DNA of 64,000 nucleotides from UBA4782 sp034430215. Lineage in GTDB: Bacteria > Chloroflexota > Anaerolineae > Anaerolineales > Anaerolineaceae. Location of the stretch: positions 143,687-207,686 of the forward strand of contig DAOUFE010000031.1 in NCBI GenBank assembly GCA_034430215.1. Direction: 5' to 3'. The position numbers and the translations under genes are program-made. The notes beneath the pieces were generated by a model. The model saw only the letters and a list, made by a program, of their open reading frames with translations. It did no database searches and was not told where the DNA came from. Numbering within the stretch: position 1 is the stretch's first letter; every line of letters starts with the position of its first letter. This document shows positions 27,115 through 35,818 of this stretch, one piece after another.

Positions 27115-27879
27115 ATGGTTATTACATCCTTCAATAATGTCATCCAACAGACAAAAGAAGTCATTGGGCTGGATTTGGATCAAATGACAGAAGAACGTCC
27201 TTGTGTTCTCATTGTTGAAGATGACCCCGATACTACATTTATTTTAAAACACATATTACGTAATGGTGGTTTTAACGTATTAAGCGCCGCCAGTGGTGCT
27301 GAAGCCATTCGGAAAACCTCTGAGCTTAAACCCCATTTGATACTGCTTGACCTGATGATGCCCGAAATGGACGGATGGGAAACTCTGGAGTATCTTCGCC
27401 AGATGACCAATACACCGGTGATCATCATTTCAGCTTTAGGATCGAAAGATGATATTGTAAGGGGTTTTAACCATGGGGTTGACGATTATATTGCAAAACC
27501 GTTTTATAACGCCGAGGTCATTGCCCGTGTTGAAGCTGTTCTACGTAGGGCAGGAAATCGTGCAGAAATTTCTCGCCTGGTATTCCCAGGTATAAACCTT
27601 ACATTAGATCGTGTAAATCAGGAGGTGATCTATCAGGATAAATCTATTGAGCTTACCCCAAAAGAATTTGCAGTTTTGGCAGTATTGGCACAAGCAGCCC
27701 CTTCAGTAGTCAATTACCAGACTATTGCTAACACAGTGTGGGGTGTAGTTTCAGAAGACACTTATCGAAGAATTAAATACCTTATTTATTTATTACGCCA
27801 GAAGTTTGACTCAATAGACCCTGCCAATAATCTGCTTATCAATGTAGACCGATTAGGTTACAAGTTGCGCACAGAATAA
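27115..27879 (+). CDS. OmpR/PhoB-family response regulator, block 1
   Basis: 254 residues. A roughly 28-residue N-terminal extension precedes a receiver domain with the acidic pair in VEDDPD, phospho-acceptor D79 (LILLDLMMPEMDG), the Ser in IIISAL and Lys in IAKPF. Residues 150-254 are a winged-helix DNA-binding domain (PKEFAVLAVL, RRIKYLIYLLRQKF, RLGYKLRTE). There is no histidine kinase nearby, so it is an orphan. It is expressed behind riboswitch 1 and precedes surface protein 1 by 54 nt. It is closely similar in sequence to the regulator at 33160. Confidence 0.93.
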   Translation: MVITSFNNVIQQTKEVIGLDLDQMTEERPCVLIVEDDPDTTFILKHILRNGGFNVLSAASGAEAIRKTSELKPHLILLDLMMPEMDGWETLEYLRQMTNTPVIIISALGSKDDIVRGFNHGVDDYIAKPFYNAEVIARVEAVLRRAGNRAEISRLVFPGINLTLDRVNQEVIYQDKSIELTPKEFAVLAVLAQAAPSVVNYQTIANTVWGVVSEDTYRRIKYLIYLLRQKFDSIDPANNLLINVDRLGYKLRTE

Positions 27880-27933
27880 TCATTGCAGAATTTTTCATAT
27901 TTCTCGTAAGAATTGTACGTGAGGAGAACAACC

Positions 27934-30402
27934 ATGAACGCAAAACGATTAGTGATTTATAGAAAATTAACCCGGCTGGCATACATCTTAGGTGTGGCGT
28001 TTTTGCTTGCCGGGATGTTCATAAGCATGACCAGCGGTGCAGTAATTGCTACCACTGGTAATGACCAGGACGCTGATGGTATTAAAGACAACAAAGATAA
28101 TTGTGTCAGCGTTTACAACCCCGATCAAAGTGATTCTGATGAAGATGGGATAGGAGACGCCTGCGATACCGTTGTCACGTCAACACCCGATCCTTCCGAA
28201 GATCCCACATTGGTTCCTACGGATGTGCCAACAGACTTACCTACACTGGCACCCAATGATACCGATGGTGATGACGTTGCAGATGAAACCGATAATTGCC
28301 CTCTGGTTGCCAACCCTGATCAGGCAAACACTTATGGCAATGATGCTGAAGGCGATGCCTGTGATGACGCCGATAGCGATGGTGTTCTGGACACCGTAGA
28401 CCAGTGCCCGCTGGCTGCCCCAGCCAATGCCAATCAAGATAAAGATGGCGATGGCTGCAAAGATAATGGAAATGTAACGGGCTCTTCATTATCCTTAAGC
28501 AGTAACTGTACTGCTGATTGCGGTAAAGTTTCCTTTACCATCACCAATGTTGGCAGCGGCGATATGGTCAATACTTCCACCTGGGAGTTGCATCAGGGAG
28601 ATGAAAATGGACCAGTTGTAGACAGTGGTACCTTTAAATTAGCTGCTGGCGAAAACCTGGTATTGAACCTTACCGTAGCGGCATCAGGGACATATACACT
28701 TAAAACCCATCAAGAAGCAGGGCATCCCGGTTCGGATAATGGCTTAAAGGCATCCTGCACCGTAACCTGCATCCCGACCGCTACAGTAACTACTACCCCC
28801 GAGGTAACGGAGACGCCCGAAATTACCCCCACGCCAGTGCAACCATTGACTGTGAATTGGGAATGTATCTCTGGTGATTATTACCACATCCGTTGGACTG
28901 TCACCAACCCGAATGGTTTTGCAGTACCCTTTACCTGGTCACTTTGGGGAACCACCAATGGTCCAGTGAATGCATTACCTGGTACCAGCACAATCACCCT
29001 GGGTGAACGGACTGTTTCTACCATGACCATCACCTTTGATGGCGGTAAAACCGCTAGTGGAACTGCAGCCGCAAGAGAAGTAAACAAATGTGTACCAACA
29101 CCAGCCCCGCTTCAGCTTTCGTATGAATGTTCTGCCGATGGTTCGGGTATCGATTGGACAATATACAATCCCAATGCCTTCAATGTAGGATACCGTTATC
29201 AGATCGACTCATTGGGTGAAGTTGCCGGGCAAAGCCTTGGTGCCGGAGCCAGCAGAATTCTTCATACTACATCTGGAGCTCACACAGTGAAAGTTATGGG
29301 TAGTTGGGGCAATGACGTCATTGTTTCCAGCGCATCAGATTCTTGTGTACCTACTCCACCTGATCCATTGACTCTCGCCCATAGCTGTGAAGCGGATGGC
29401 GACGGCATCACCTGGACGATCAGTAACCCCAATGATACCGAAACCCTGTCATTTCAATGGCAGATAGATGGTGGCGCTTTCAGTACTGTGGTCAATGTAG
29501 CAGCTGGTTCAACATATGATGTACCTTCTGATGGTGGCGCTCACACATTCGTCATTGCTGGTGAATGGGGAAGTGCGAATGATAGCAGCGACAGCCAAGA
29601 ATGCAAGGTGGTACCTCCATTAGAAACGCTGAGTATCTCTTACGGATGTGATGAAGTGCTTGGCAAGATCACCTGGAAATTAACCAACCCGAACGATGAA
29701 GCAGTGAATTTCTCCTATGTCCTCGACAGCAACCCATCTGTGACGGTTGTTGACCCTGTACCCGCTAATGGCTCGGTAGACTTCCTCACCATCACCGCTG
29801 ATGGTTTGGAACACACCGTGACGGTCACTTATGTGGATGGAGCATCACCGATTTCACTGACCCCCGTCACTTCAAATGCACAATACTGCTACTTTATTCC
29901 ACCCGCTGACCTGGCTATTTCCTTCTTATGTGGTAATTTCCATCACATTGTGTGGACAGTCACGAACAACAGCGATCAGACAGTAGAATTCACCTGGTTT
30001 ATGGATGATCCTTCACATGCTGCAGGTACAGTGACGACCATTGAACCCTTTGGAACCTGGACAACAAACAGTGACATTGGCTCCCACACGCTCGAAATCC
30101 TCTGGGGAGGTGAATTGAGCAAGGTACTTACCTCGCCTGAAGAGTATTGCTGCCCACCAAAGGTTACACCTACTGACCCACCTGATATCACCACTACTCC
30201 TTATGACCCACAGGGTACGCAAGTAGCCCAGGTAGTTACTCCTATTGCTGTAGGTAGCGCGGGTGTGTTGATCCCGGTGACCGGTGTAGACCTTAACAAC
30301 AACTGGGGATTTACTCTGGCGCAAAAACTCCTGTTCAATCTGAGCATTGTCTTCTTCGGTATGGCATTCATCATGACAGGGATCACCCGTCGCATGAAGT
30401 AA
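27934..30402 (+). CDS. Sortase-anchored modular surface protein 1
   Basis: 822 residues, starting at 27934 behind GAGGAG. Residues 11-29 hold the signal segment LTRLAYILGVAFLLAG. Thrombospondin type-3-like Ca-binding repeats (DQDADGIKDNKDNC, DSDEDGIGDACD, DTDGDDVADETDNC, DKDGDGCKDN) cover about 43-175. A Cys-containing beta domain (about 180-275), a TP-rich linker and five modules of about 85 residues follow. Each module starts with a xLxxxxxC...G.IxWTxxNPN pattern and ends with Cys. The C-terminus has IPVTG (30271-30285), a hydrophobic helix and RRMK, the classical sorting layout. I infer covalent wall anchoring by the sortase at 35902. Ligand unknown. Confidence 0.85.
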   Translation: MNAKRLVIYRKLTRLAYILGVAFLLAGMFISMTSGAVIATTGNDQDADGIKDNKDNCVSVYNPDQSDSDEDGIGDACDTVVTSTPDPSEDPTLVPTDVPTDLPTLAPNDTDGDDVADETDNCPLVANPDQANTYGNDAEGDACDDADSDGVLDTVDQCPLAAPANANQDKDGDGCKDNGNVTGSSLSLSSNCTADCGKVSFTITNVGSGDMVNTSTWELHQGDENGPVVDSGTFKLAAGENLVLNLTVAASGTYTLKTHQEAGHPGSDNGLKASCTVTCIPTATVTTTPEVTETPEITPTPVQPLTVNWECISGDYYHIRWTVTNPNGFAVPFTWSLWGTTNGPVNALPGTSTITLGERTVSTMTITFDGGKTASGTAAAREVNKCVPTPAPLQLSYECSADGSGIDWTIYNPNAFNVGYRYQIDSLGEVAGQSLGAGASRILHTTSGAHTVKVMGSWGNDVIVSSASDSCVPTPPDPLTLAHSCEADGDGITWTISNPNDTETLSFQWQIDGGAFSTVVNVAAGSTYDVPSDGGAHTFVIAGEWGSANDSSDSQECKVVPPLETLSISYGCDEVLGKITWKLTNPNDEAVNFSYVLDSNPSVTVVDPVPANGSVDFLTITADGLEHTVTVTYVDGASPISLTPVTSNAQYCYFIPPADLAISFLCGNFHHIVWTVTNNSDQTVEFTWFMDDPSHAAGTVTTIEPFGTWTTNSDIGSHTLEILWGGELSKVLTSPEEYCCPPKVTPTDPPDITTTPYDPQGTQVAQVVTPIAVGSAGVLIPVTGVDLNNNWGFTLAQKLLFNLSIVFFGMAFIMTGITRRMK

Positions 30403-30431
30403 GCTCATTCTGGAAATAAATCCATAATTTG

Positions 30432-30465
30432 AAAAACTGCTGGCTCAAAATACCAGCAGTTTTTT
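30432..30465 (+). terminator. Intrinsic terminator after surface protein 1
   Basis: AAAAACTGCTGG (30432-30443) pairs with CCAGCAGTTTTT (30453-30464), leaving a T-run. The stem sequence resembles that of the terminator after surface protein 3. Confidence 0.9.
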
Positions 30466-30523
30466 CTTAATAATCGAAAAAATGATTCTCTAAGTTAGAT
30501 TTTAGTTATAGAAAATTAGGGGA

Positions 30524-30552
30524 TTGACTTATGAAAAATCTATCGCTATACT
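30524..30552 (+). promoter_or_regulatory. Promoter of surface-protein block 2
   Basis: TTGACT (30524-30529), 17 bp, TATACT (30547-30552). Confidence 0.85.
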
Positions 30553-30602
30553 GGTAGAAGGAAATATATCAATTTATATTTGCTTTTTTCATATTATATA
30601 TA

Positions 30603-30698
30603 TTGGAATGCTTTGATTCGAACACACTCATCTGGTCGCTTGTCCTGATTGGGTAACAGGACAGAGTGTTCGAGGAGCGGAATAGCGAAACCGGCCAT
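30603..30698 (+). ncRNA. Cyclic-di-GMP-II riboswitch aptamer, copy 2
   Basis: Same layout as copy 1: GGAATGCTTTGAT, TGGTCGCTTG, AATAGCGAAACCGGCC. The pseudoknot is TCGAACAC (30618-30625) with GTGTTCGA (30666-30673): the outermost C-G of copy 1 is T-A here, a compensatory change. The inner hairpin TGTCC/GGACA has a different loop. It lies directly upstream of surface protein 2, with no regulator gene between. Confidence 0.82.
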
Positions 30699-30715
30699 CT
30701 TTCTGGTCGGTTTTT
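30689..30715 (+). terminator. Intrinsic terminator overlapping aptamer 2
   Basis: AACCGGCC (30689-30696) pairs with GGTCGGTT (30705-30712), with an 8-nt loop and a T-run to 30715. Confidence 0.82.
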
Positions 30716-30774
30716 GATTTTAACGTTGCTGCAGCCCATTGACCTCGTACGTGTTTTTTGAAAGGAGGATGATT

Positions 30775-32775
30775 ATGGATACACGGCAATGGAGAATTCT
30801 TCGAAAATTGACAAGACTTTCTTATATTTTTGGTGTAGCATTTTTACTTTCTGGTTTATTGCTCAATATGGTGAAACTGCCTGCGCAGGCTGATCCAGAT
30901 AACAAAATCTACTGGTGCCATTGCGAACCAAGTGGCGGTTGTCAGACCCTTTACCTTCCCCCCTCTGCATTGCAAAATGCGGGACACATGGATGCAAGCG
31001 GCAACCCACTGCATGCAGGAGATTATCCGGGGCAATGTATCGAAGAGACTGAAACCCCGATCGTAACAGAATCGCCAACGGTAACGGAAACACCCGTTGA
31101 AACTGAGACACCGGTTGTAACCGAGACTCCGGAAGAAACCGAAACACCGGTTGTGACAGAGACCCCTATCACCGTTCAACCCCTGCAGGTAGATTGGGAA
31201 TGTATTCAGGGAGATTATACCCACATTCGATGGACTGTCACCAACCCTAATGGTTTTTCGGTTCCTTACACCTGGCAACTCTGGACAACGGTGAATGGTC
31301 CAACGGATGCTCCTCCCGGCACCTCGATTATAACTATCGCTGAACTGACAATCTCTACCATGACGATTACATTTGACGAGGGAAAAACTGCCAGCTCGAC
31401 TACCACGGTGCAGGATCTGGCTGCATGCCTTCCCCCAACGATATTACCCTTACAGATCACCCATGCCTGCAGCGCAACATCCACCGGGATCGATTGGTCA
31501 ATTTACAACCCCAATGCTTTTCAGGTAACATATAAATATCAAATAGACGGTCAACCTGAGGTAGCCGGCCAAAGCATAAATGCTGGTGGAACTGATGTTC
31601 TTCATACAACTGATGGAGCTCATACCGTAACCGTTTCTGGTACCTGGGGTAGCGCGAGTGATAGCAGCACCAGTGGAGAATGTGTACCTCCTCCACCCAA
31701 TCCACTTACCCTGAGCCACGCATGTGAACTGGATGGAGATGGCATCATCTGGACGATCACCAATCCCAATGATACTGAAACTCTGAGTTTTCAATGGCAA
31801 TTGGATGGTGGTGTTCTCAGCAGTTCGGTCGTGTTGGCTGCAGGTGCCACTTATGATGTTGCTTCCACCGGGGGAGCGCATACATTTGCCATTACAGGAA
31901 GTTGGGGTAATGCAAATGACAGCAGCGATAGCCTGGAATGCTTGATCATTCCTCCCTTGGAGGAATTGACCTTATCATACGGCTGCAATGAGGAACTTCA
32001 CCAGATCGTTTGGACATTAACCAACCCCAACGATGAAGCGGTTAACTTTTCTTATGTGCTCGATTCAAATCCGAGTGTTACAGTAGTTACGCCGGTATCA
32101 GCCCACAGTTCAATGGAATTTCTCTCCATTCCAGCAGATGGGTTGGCACATACAGTCACGGTTACATATATAGACAACAGCACCCCAGTTCAACTGGATC
32201 CGGCTACCTCGGCAGCACAATACTGTGTGTATATTCCACCGGCAAACCTCGACCTGGCGTACTCATGTGGTAATTTAACCGCTATCAATTGGACTGTTAC
32301 CAATCAAAGTAATCAAATTGTAGGGTTCACCTGGTACCTGGATGCCCCTCCACAGACGACAATGATGAAGAAAGGGATATCAGGACTGGCACAAGCCCCT
32401 GATAATTATGTGGAAATCGGTCCATTTGGCACCTGGGCAACAACAAGTGCCACAGGATCACATTCATTTGAGATCCTCTGGGGAGACGGTCTAAGTGAGA
32501 GATTAACCTCTCCTATCGGGTATTGCACTGAACCAACCATCAATCCAACAGATCCAGGCGAGACTGCTGTAATTAACGTTGTAGTTATTGGGACTCCAGT
32601 GGCGGTTGCTGTTAACCCTCCACAGGAAGTACTGATCCCCGTGACCGGTTTAAAATTTTCTGATGGCTGGATTTTTTCACTGACAAAGAAGTTGATGTTT
32701 AACTTGAGTTTCATTTTCTTCGGCATTGCGTTCGTATTATCCAGCGTATCGCAATATAAAAGCCAAAAGCCTTAA
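30775..32775 (+). CDS. Sortase-anchored modular surface protein 2
   Basis: 666 residues; the ATG at 30775 is well spaced from AAAGGAGG. The signal segment is LTRLSYIFGVAFLLSG. Residues 39-85 form a Cys/His-rich module (WCHCEPSGGC, GHMDASGNPLHAGDYPGQC). A TETP-type linker (about 90-130) and five Cys-paired modules follow, paralogous to those of surface protein 1; thrombospondin-type repeats are absent. The sorting signal IPVTG is at 32635-32649, followed by a hydrophobic helix and a Lys-containing tail. It is expressed directly behind riboswitch 2. Anchoring is inferred from layout; its binding partner is unknown. Confidence 0.85.
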   Translation: MDTRQWRILRKLTRLSYIFGVAFLLSGLLLNMVKLPAQADPDNKIYWCHCEPSGGCQTLYLPPSALQNAGHMDASGNPLHAGDYPGQCIEETETPIVTESPTVTETPVETETPVVTETPEETETPVVTETPITVQPLQVDWECIQGDYTHIRWTVTNPNGFSVPYTWQLWTTVNGPTDAPPGTSIITIAELTISTMTITFDEGKTASSTTTVQDLAACLPPTILPLQITHACSATSTGIDWSIYNPNAFQVTYKYQIDGQPEVAGQSINAGGTDVLHTTDGAHTVTVSGTWGSASDSSTSGECVPPPPNPLTLSHACELDGDGIIWTITNPNDTETLSFQWQLDGGVLSSSVVLAAGATYDVASTGGAHTFAITGSWGNANDSSDSLECLIIPPLEELTLSYGCNEELHQIVWTLTNPNDEAVNFSYVLDSNPSVTVVTPVSAHSSMEFLSIPADGLAHTVTVTYIDNSTPVQLDPATSAAQYCVYIPPANLDLAYSCGNLTAINWTVTNQSNQIVGFTWYLDAPPQTTMMKKGISGLAQAPDNYVEIGPFGTWATTSATGSHSFEILWGDGLSERLTSPIGYCTEPTINPTDPGETAVINVVVIGTPVAVAVNPPQEVLIPVTGLKFSDGWIFSLTKKLMFNLSFIFFGIAFVLSSVSQYKSQKP

Positions 32776-32802
32776 TCATAGGAAATGACCTGATAGATCA
32801 GA

Positions 32803-32840
32803 GACATACTGCTGTTAGAAAATCCTAACAGCAGTATGTC
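32803..32840. terminator. Long perfect inverted repeat after surface protein 2
   Basis: A 16-bp perfect stem (32803-32818 with 32825-32840) with a 6-nt loop has a further outer pairing CCTGAT/ATCAGG. There is no T-run, so it is a probable but atypical terminator or an mRNA 3' stabiliser. Confidence 0.6.
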
Positions 32841-32910
32841 AAAAATCAGGTGAGAGGAGGTGGAAATTTAAGGATATTTAGTTAGAATTCGGTAATAGAA
32901 AAATTGAGTG

Positions 32911-32939
32911 TTGACATAAGAAAATTATATTGTTATACT
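32911..32939 (+). promoter_or_regulatory. Promoter of surface-protein block 3
   Basis: TTGACA (32911-32916), 17 bp, TATACT (32934-32939). Confidence 0.88.
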
Positions 32940-33002
32940 TTTAATTGATATTTAATATAACCATCTTCGTAGCATACTTTCAAACATTTTTTCAATTTAA
33001 TA

Positions 33003-33096
33003 TCTGGGATGCAATGATCCGGAAACATTCATTTGGTCGCTTATCCATTTAAGTATTGGATAATGTTTACGGGGAGCAAGTAGCGAAACCGGCCAT
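33003..33096 (+). ncRNA. Cyclic-di-GMP-II riboswitch aptamer, copy 3
   Basis: GGGATGCAATGAT, TGGTCGCTTA and AGTAGCGAAACCGGCC are present. The inner hairpin is TATCC/GGATA, a compensated change from TGTCC/GGACA. The pseudoknot is CCGGAAACAT (33019-33028) with ATGTTTACGG (33063-33072), 9 of 10 positions paired. It precedes the second response regulator. Confidence 0.82.
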
Positions 33097-33120
33097 GTTT
33101 TGTGGACGGTTTTCTGTTTT
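33087..33120 (+). terminator. Weaker terminator-like hairpin overlapping aptamer 3
   Basis: AACCGGCC (33087-33094) pairs with GGACGGTT (33104-33111) with one G-A mismatch. The T-run is interrupted (TTTTCTGTTTTT). It is probably leakier than copies 1 and 2. Confidence 0.6.
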
Positions 33121-33159
33121 TAAGTTGCAGCAACATATTCTTTTTCCGGAGATGGCATT

Positions 33160-33924
33160 ATGGTCGCGACATCTTCTTCCCAAAATCAGACACAGTCAAC
33201 TTCAGAGGTTGGGGTAGACCTTGATCAGATGACTGAAATCAGGCCACGGGTGCTTATCGTCGAAGACGATCCTGATACTACTTTCTTATTGAAGCATATT
33301 TTGCGGGTTGGCGGTTTTAATGTTCTCAGTGCTTCAAGCGGTAATGAAGCTCTTAAAAAAACCGCTGAACAGCAACCTCATCTTATTCTGCTTGATCTTA
33401 TGATGCCGGAAATGGATGGCTGGGAAACACTGTCCTATCTTCGGCAAATGTCAAATGTACCAGTTATTATCATATCTGCATTAAATGCAAAAGATGACAT
33501 TGTAAAAGGGCTGCATCAGGGTGTGGATGATTATATTGCCAAACCATTCTACAATGCCGAGGTGGTTGCCCGTGTACAGGCAGTATTGCGGCGCGCAGGC
33601 AGCAAGACGGATGTCACTCGTCTGGTTTTCCCTGCAGTCCACCTTACTATCGACCTTATCAATCAGGAGGTGAAATTTGAGGAAAACTCCATTGAACTGA
33701 CTACCAAAGAGTTCGCAGTGTTGACGATTCTGGCCAAGGCTGCCCCATCCGTGGTGACGTATCAGACCATGGCTATGGAAATTTGGGGTGTTGATTCTGA
33801 AGATGCTTATCGAAGGATTAAATATCTTATTTATTTATTACGCCAGAAGTTCGACTCGATCAATCCCACAAATGACTTGCTTATCAATGTTGACAGGCTG
33901 GGATACAAACTGCGAACCGAATAA
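33160..33924 (+). CDS. OmpR/PhoB-family response regulator, block 3
   Basis: 254 residues, co-linear with the regulator at 27115 throughout: the same N-terminal extension ending DLDQMTE, phospho-acceptor D79, KPF lysine and winged-helix output domain. Differences cluster in the N-terminal 18 residues and on the receiver surface. No kinase is adjacent. It is followed after 57 nt by surface protein 3. Likely a paralogue created by duplication of the whole block; its targets may include the surface genes themselves. Confidence 0.93.
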   Translation: MVATSSSQNQTQSTSEVGVDLDQMTEIRPRVLIVEDDPDTTFLLKHILRVGGFNVLSASSGNEALKKTAEQQPHLILLDLMMPEMDGWETLSYLRQMSNVPVIIISALNAKDDIVKGLHQGVDDYIAKPFYNAEVVARVQAVLRRAGSKTDVTRLVFPAVHLTIDLINQEVKFEENSIELTTKEFAVLTILAKAAPSVVTYQTMAMEIWGVDSEDAYRRIKYLIYLLRQKFDSINPTNDLLINVDRLGYKLRTE

Positions 33925-33981
33925 TTCCGTTGAAACTATTGTTGCAGACACGGATGCAATCAAAAAAAGAGGAGAACGACT

Positions 33982-35790
33982 ATGAGCGCAAAGCGATTAT
34001 TTTTATTTCGTAGGTTAACCCGGCTGGCGTATATTTTAGGGGTAGCTTTTCTTCTGGCGGGCATGTTGCTCAGCATGGTGAAATTACCCGTGAAGGCTGA
34101 TCCCGCTGAAAAAATCTACTGGTGCCACTGTGAACCCAGTGGTGGATGCCAGACGCTTCACCTGCCACTGACTGCCCTGCAGAATGGTGGTCACATGGAT
34201 GCAAATGGCAACCCATTGCATGCAGGGGATTATCCCGGGCAGTGTATAGTAGAAACTGAGACACAGGTAGTTACCACTCCACCAACAGAAACCAAAACCC
34301 CTACCGTCACCGATACCCCTGATGTTACTGACACTCCAGACGTTACTGACACTCCAGACGTTACTGACACCCCAGACGTTACTGACACCCCAGACGTTAC
34401 TGACACCCCTGATGGTACAGATACTCCAGATGTCACAGAGACTCCAGTAACCATTCAACCTCTGACGGTGGGATATGAGTGTATTGCAGGTGATTATCTA
34501 CATTTACGCTGGACGGTTAACAACCCTAACAGCTTTGAAGTACCCTATACCTGGCAACTCTGGACAGGCGTGAATGGCCCCGTGAATGCACCTCCCGGCA
34601 AGAGCACCATCACTATCGCCGAGTTGACCATCGCCACCATGACCATTACATTCGACAACGGGAAAACAGCAAGCGCCACACCCACTTCGGCGGAAGTGAA
34701 CAGCTGTAAACCCACCCCGGCTCCTTTGCAGGTTAACTATGTATGTACAGAGGACGGCACGGGCATAGATTGGACGATTTACAATCCCAATGCCTGGCAG
34801 GTAGGATACCGGTACATCATTGATAGTGAACCTATGGTAGCCGGGCAAAGCCTTAATCCCCTTTCTTCAAGGACTTTACACACCACCGTTGGAACTCATA
34901 CCATCACGCTGATTGGCAGATGGGGAGCTGACGTTGTAGTTACAAGTCCGGCAGATGCCTGTGTCATCATTCCTCCTGATCCTATGACGCTGACTCATGT
35001 TTGTGAAGAAGATGGCGATGGCATCACCTGGGAAATTACCAATCCCAATGACACCGAAGCCCTGGGTTTCCAATGGCAGATCGATGGCAGCGCCTTGAGC
35101 TCTATTATCATTGTGGCTCCCGGAACTGCCTATAATGTAGCTTCTGCCGGTGGAGCCCACACTTTTGCCATCACTGGTGATTGGGGTAATGTCAGTGACA
35201 GCAGTGATAGCGATGAGTGCATTATCATCCCACCCCTGGATACTCTTTCCTTATCCTATAGCTGCCAGGAAGGACTATACAAGATTCTGTGGACAATAAC
35301 CAATCCCAATGACGAACCAGTGAGCTTCTCTTACGTTTTGGATGGGAATCCCTCTGTCAATGTAACTGACCCAATACCTGCCAACGGATCCGTAGATTTC
35401 CTTCTGATTGATGCAGATGGTTTAGCCCATACCGTGATCATCACATATATGGATAACGGAACTCCAGTGCAGCTAGACCCTGTAACTTCCATTGAGAAGT
35501 ACTGCTGCTACGTTCCCACTGAAGATCCAAAAGTTCCAACAGAAGATCCTGGAGATCCTGGAGATCCTGGTGACCCTGATGGCGTACAGATTGTTGAGGT
35601 TGCCCAGGTTGTAACGCCCGGAGTGGTGGCAGCGCCTGAAGTGCTCATCCCTGTAACCGGCATTGAATTCCAGGGCGTAGATGGCATAGCCCTTGCCCGA
35701 AAACTGTTATTCAACATGAGTTTTATCTTCTTTGGCACGGCGTTTGTGATGACTGGTCTCACCAAGAAGATGGGTAAGAAAGAAGACTAA
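33982..35790 (+). CDS. Sortase-anchored modular surface protein 3
   Basis: 602 residues, start behind AGAGGAG. The signal segment is LTRLAYILGVAFLLAG, then KLPVKADP. A Cys/His-rich module (about 38-85) is almost identical in layout to that of surface protein 2. A stalk of repeated DVTDTP (about 108-155), four Cys-paired modules (the fifth is missing) and a GDPGDPGDP linker follow. The C-terminus is IPVTG (35647-35661), a hydrophobic helix and a KKMGKKED tail. It lies behind regulator 2 and riboswitch 3 and is followed by a strong terminator. Confidence 0.85.
   Translation: MSAKRLFLFRRLTRLAYILGVAFLLAGMLLSMVKLPVKADPAEKIYWCHCEPSGGCQTLHLPLTALQNGGHMDANGNPLHAGDYPGQCIVETETQVVTTPPTETKTPTVTDTPDVTDTPDVTDTPDVTDTPDVTDTPDVTDTPDGTDTPDVTETPVTIQPLTVGYECIAGDYLHLRWTVNNPNSFEVPYTWQLWTGVNGPVNAPPGKSTITIAELTIATMTITFDNGKTASATPTSAEVNSCKPTPAPLQVNYVCTEDGTGIDWTIYNPNAWQVGYRYIIDSEPMVAGQSLNPLSSRTLHTTVGTHTITLIGRWGADVVVTSPADACVIIPPDPMTLTHVCEEDGDGITWEITNPNDTEALGFQWQIDGSALSSIIIVAPGTAYNVASAGGAHTFAITGDWGNVSDSSDSDECIIIPPLDTLSLSYSCQEGLYKILWTITNPNDEPVSFSYVLDGNPSVNVTDPIPANGSVDFLLIDADGLAHTVIITYMDNGTPVQLDPVTSIEKYCCYVPTEDPKVPTEDPGDPGDPGDPDGVQIVEVAQVVTPGVVAAPEVLIPVTGIEFQGVDGIALARKLLFNMSFIFFGTAFVMTGLTKKMGKKED
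34306..34446 (+). repeat. 18-nt tandem repeat encoding DVTDTP
   Basis: About seven and a half in-frame copies of an 18-nt unit encode DVTDTP (one copy reads DGTDTP, the last DVTETP). Several units are identical at the DNA level (GACGTTACTGACAC), so copy number could change by slippage without a frameshift. It forms the stalk of surface protein 3. Confidence 0.9.
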
Positions 35791-35818
35791 TGGGCTGATT
35801 TTTACTCTGTATAGAAAT

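Noticed and set aside
34306..34446. Regular short direct repeats that could suggest a CRISPR array
   Set aside because: Units are 18 nt with no spacers, lie in frame within a surface-protein gene and encode DVTDTP.
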